Shown piece by piece: positions 62,147 to 64,000 of a DNA stretch of 64,000 nt. Below the pieces are notes generated by a model. It was given only the letters and a program-made list of their open reading frames with translations, searched no databases and was not told the origin of the DNA. Source of the DNA: Pseudescherichia sp031979925 (GTDB lineage: Bacteria; Pseudomonadota; Gammaproteobacteria; Enterobacterales; Enterobacteriaceae). Numbering within the stretch: the first letter of the stretch is position 1; the number at the start of each line of letters is the position of its first letter. Position numbers and translations under genes: made by a program. Location: NCBI RefSeq assembly GCF_031979925.1, contig NZ_DALZFB010000014.1:20903-84902 (forward strand), given 5' to 3'.

Positions 62147-63970
62147 TTACGCGTCGCGAGGACCACGCATCGCACGTTTACGGTCGTTCTCGGTCAGGTG
62201 ACGTTTACGGATACGGACAGAGGTCGGGGTGACTTCTACCAGTTCGTCGTCATCGATGAACTCCAGCGCCTGCTCCAGGGACATCTTGATCGGCGGAACC
62301 AGAACCGTTGCTTCATCGGTACCCGATGCACGCATGTTGGTCAGTTTCTTACCGGTCAGGCAGTTCACTGTCAGGTCGTTAGAGCGGCTGTGAATACCGA
62401 TGATCTGGCCTTCATACACTTCAGCACCGTGACCCAGGAAGAGCTTACCGCGATCCTGCAGGCTGAACAGTGCGAACGCGACTGCTTTGCCCTGGCCGTT
62501 GGAGATCAGCACGCCGTTGTTACGCTGGCCGATTTCGCCCGGACGCACGTCGTCGTAGTGGCTGAAGGTGGAGTACAGCAGACCAGTACCGGAAGTCATG
62601 GTCATGAACTCGGTACGGAAGCCGATCAGGCCACGCGCCGGGATCAGGTAGTCCAGACGAATACGGCCTTTGCCGTCAGGGATCATGTCTTTAACATCGC
62701 CCTTACGCTCGCCCATCGCCTGCATAACCGAGCCCTGATGCTGCTCTTCGATATCCAGGGTCACGTTCTCGAACGGCTCCTGCATACGGCCATCAATCAT
62801 ACGGTTGATAACTTTCGGACGGGAAACCGCCAGCTCAAAGCCTTCACGACGCATGTTTTCGATCAGAACCGACAGGTGCAGCTCACCACGACCAGATACA
62901 CGGAATGCATCAGAATCGTCAGTCTCTTCCACGCGCAGCGCCACGTTGTGCACCAGCTCTTTGTTCAGACGGTCAAGGATCTGACGCGAGGTCACAAACT
63001 TACCTTCTTTACCGCAGAACGGCGAGGTGTTGACGTTGAAGAACATGGTCACGGTCGGCTCATCAACGGAGAGTGCCGGCAGCGCTTCGACGTTTTGCGG
63101 ATCGCAAAGGGTGTCGGAGATGTTCAGTTCGCCCAGACCAGTGATCGCGATGATATCGCCCGCTTCAGCTTCGGTGGATTCAATACGCTCCAGGCCGAGA
63201 TGGGTCAGTACCTTACCCACTTTACCGTTGCGCGTTTTGCCTTCGCTGTCGATTAGGGTGATCTGCTGGTTCGGCTTCACCTTACCGCGCTTGATGCGGC
63301 CGATGCCGATAACGCCAACGTAGTTGTTGTAGTCCAGCTGGGAGATCTGCATCTGGAACGGACCGTCAAGGTCAACGTTCGGCGCCGGGACGTGGTCAAC
63401 GATCGCCTGATACAGCGGGGTCATATCTTCCGCCATGTCAGTGTGGTCGTTACCCGCGATACCCTGCAGGGCCGATGCGTAGATGATTGGGAAGTCCAGC
63501 TGCTCGTCGGTAGCGTCGAGGTTTACGAACAGATCGAAGACCTGATCGACAACCCAGTCAGGACGCGCGCCCGGACGGTCAACCTTGTTGATAACGACAA
63601 TTGGCTTCAGGCCATGCGCAAACGCTTTTTTGGTTACAAAGCGGGTCTGCGGCATCGGGCCGTCCATAGCATCGACCACCAGCAGTACGGAGTCTACCAT
63701 GGACATGACTCGTTCAACTTCACCACCGAAGTCGGCGTGACCCGGGGTATCAACGATGTTGATACGGTAGTCATTCCATTTGATAGCGGTGTTTTTCGCG
63801 AGGATGGTAATCCCACGCTCTTTCTCCAAATCGTTGGAGTCCATCACGCGTTCGGTAGTTTCAGCGCGCTCGCTGAAGGTACCGGATTGCTGCAGCAGCT
63901 TGTCAACCAGGGTCGTTTTACCATGGTCAACGTGCGCAATGATGGCGATGTTACGCAAATTTTCGATCAC
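62147..63970 (-). CDS. typA: Ribosome-associated GTPase TypA/BipA
   Basis: Translational GTPase that binds 70S ribosomes and 50S precursors, aiding assembly and low-temperature growth. 607 residues. G1 AHVDHGKTTLVD (about 12-23), DTPGHADFGG (G3) and NKVD (G4) lie in the G domain; EF-G-like domains and a BipA-specific C-terminus (about 480-607, ending MRGPRDA) follow. The yih sulfoquinovose genes that separate it from yihX in E. coli are missing here. Confidence 0.97.
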   Translation of the reverse strand: MIENLRNIAIIAHVDHGKTTLVDKLLQQSGTFSERAETTERVMDSNDLEKERGITILAKNTAIKWNDYRINIVDTPGHADFGGEVERVMSMVDSVLLVVDAMDGPMPQTRFVTKKAFAHGLKPIVVINKVDRPGARPDWVVDQVFDLFVNLDATDEQLDFPIIYASALQGIAGNDHTDMAEDMTPLYQAIVDHVPAPNVDLDGPFQMQISQLDYNNYVGVIGIGRIKRGKVKPNQQITLIDSEGKTRNGKVGKVLTHLGLERIESTEAEAGDIIAITGLGELNISDTLCDPQNVEALPALSVDEPTVTMFFNVNTSPFCGKEGKFVTSRQILDRLNKELVHNVALRVEETDDSDAFRVSGRGELHLSVLIENMRREGFELAVSRPKVINRMIDGRMQEPFENVTLDIEEQHQGSVMQAMGERKGDVKDMIPDGKGRIRLDYLIPARGLIGFRTEFMTMTSGTGLLYSTFSHYDDVRPGEIGQRNNGVLISNGQGKAVAFALFSLQDRGKLFLGHGAEVYEGQIIGIHSRSNDLTVNCLTGKKLTNMRASGTDEATVLVPPIKMSLEQALEFIDDDELVEVTPTSVRIRKRHLTENDRKRAMRGPRDA

Positions 63971-64000
63971 AACTTTGCCTCAGGCATTAGAAATAGCGCG

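Noticed and set aside
62045..63256. Long plus-strand open frame (403 codons) opposite typA
   Set aside because: Antisense shadow of a highly conserved GTPase gene with strong codon bias; no recognisable domain.

Overview
The window is one chromosomal segment of a gamma-proteobacterium of the family Enterobacteriaceae. Gene order follows the Escherichia coli metF-to-typA region almost throughout (metF, metL, metB, metJ, rpmE, priA, cytR, ftsN, hslVU, menA, rraA, zapB, glpFKX, fpr, yiiR, yiiQ, tpiA, sbp, pfkA, fieF, cpxP, cpxRA, yiiM, sodA, rhaRS, rhaBAD, rhaM, fdhD, fdoGHI, fdhE, fabY, dtd, yihY, yihX, typA), and most proteins match the E. coli proteins closely in length and recalled sequence. 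The high G+C coding style, a chromosomal raffinose operon and an ABC-type rhamnose importer suggest Enterobacter, Lelliottia, Leclercia or a near relative. The genus is inference.

Layout. 1-5000: methionine biosynthesis under MetJ, with met boxes at both control regions. 5000-6600: an accessory divergent pair, a TetR regulator and an orphan six-helix ABC membrane domain, sharing a perfect palindromic operator. 6600-22200: conserved housekeeping genes for translation, replication restart, division, heat-shock proteolysis, menaquinone, glycerol use and glycolysis. 22200-25200: two DASS/SLC13-type permeases where E. coli has cdh. 25200-32800: sbp, pfkA, fieF, the Cpx envelope-stress system with the CpxQ small RNA in the cpxP 3' UTR, yiiM and sodA.

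32800-44730: an enlarged rhamnose locus. The regulators rhaS and rhaR diverge from a plus-strand run rhaB-rhaA-rhaD, a four-gene ABC importer, a lactaldehyde reductase and rhaM. The usual rhaT permease is missing. One run therefore covers uptake, mutarotation, isomerisation, phosphorylation, cleavage and reduction of lactaldehyde to propanediol.

44730-52500: the most variable part, between rhaM and fdhD. It holds an AT-rich Abi_2/HEPN defence-type gene bracketed by two divergent copies of the last 48 bases of rhaM, a chromosomal raffinose operon (rafR, rafA, rafB) with two operators 21 bp apart, a cupin regulator divergent from azlCD, and a small DUF1471 periplasmic protein. 52500-59050: formate dehydrogenase-O with its assembly factors; fdoG reads through an in-frame UGA as selenocysteine. 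59050-64000: the compact minus-strand group yihX-yihY-dtd-fabY, then typA. The yih sulfoquinovose genes that E. coli carries beside typA are absent.

The clearest unexplained structures are the rhaM-tail duplication around the abi gene, a 127-bp inverted-repeat element abutting the zapB stop codon, the TetR/orphan-ABC pair, and a three-copy 15-bp tandem repeat after cpxA. No rRNA, tRNA, CRISPR array, transposase or integrase was seen.
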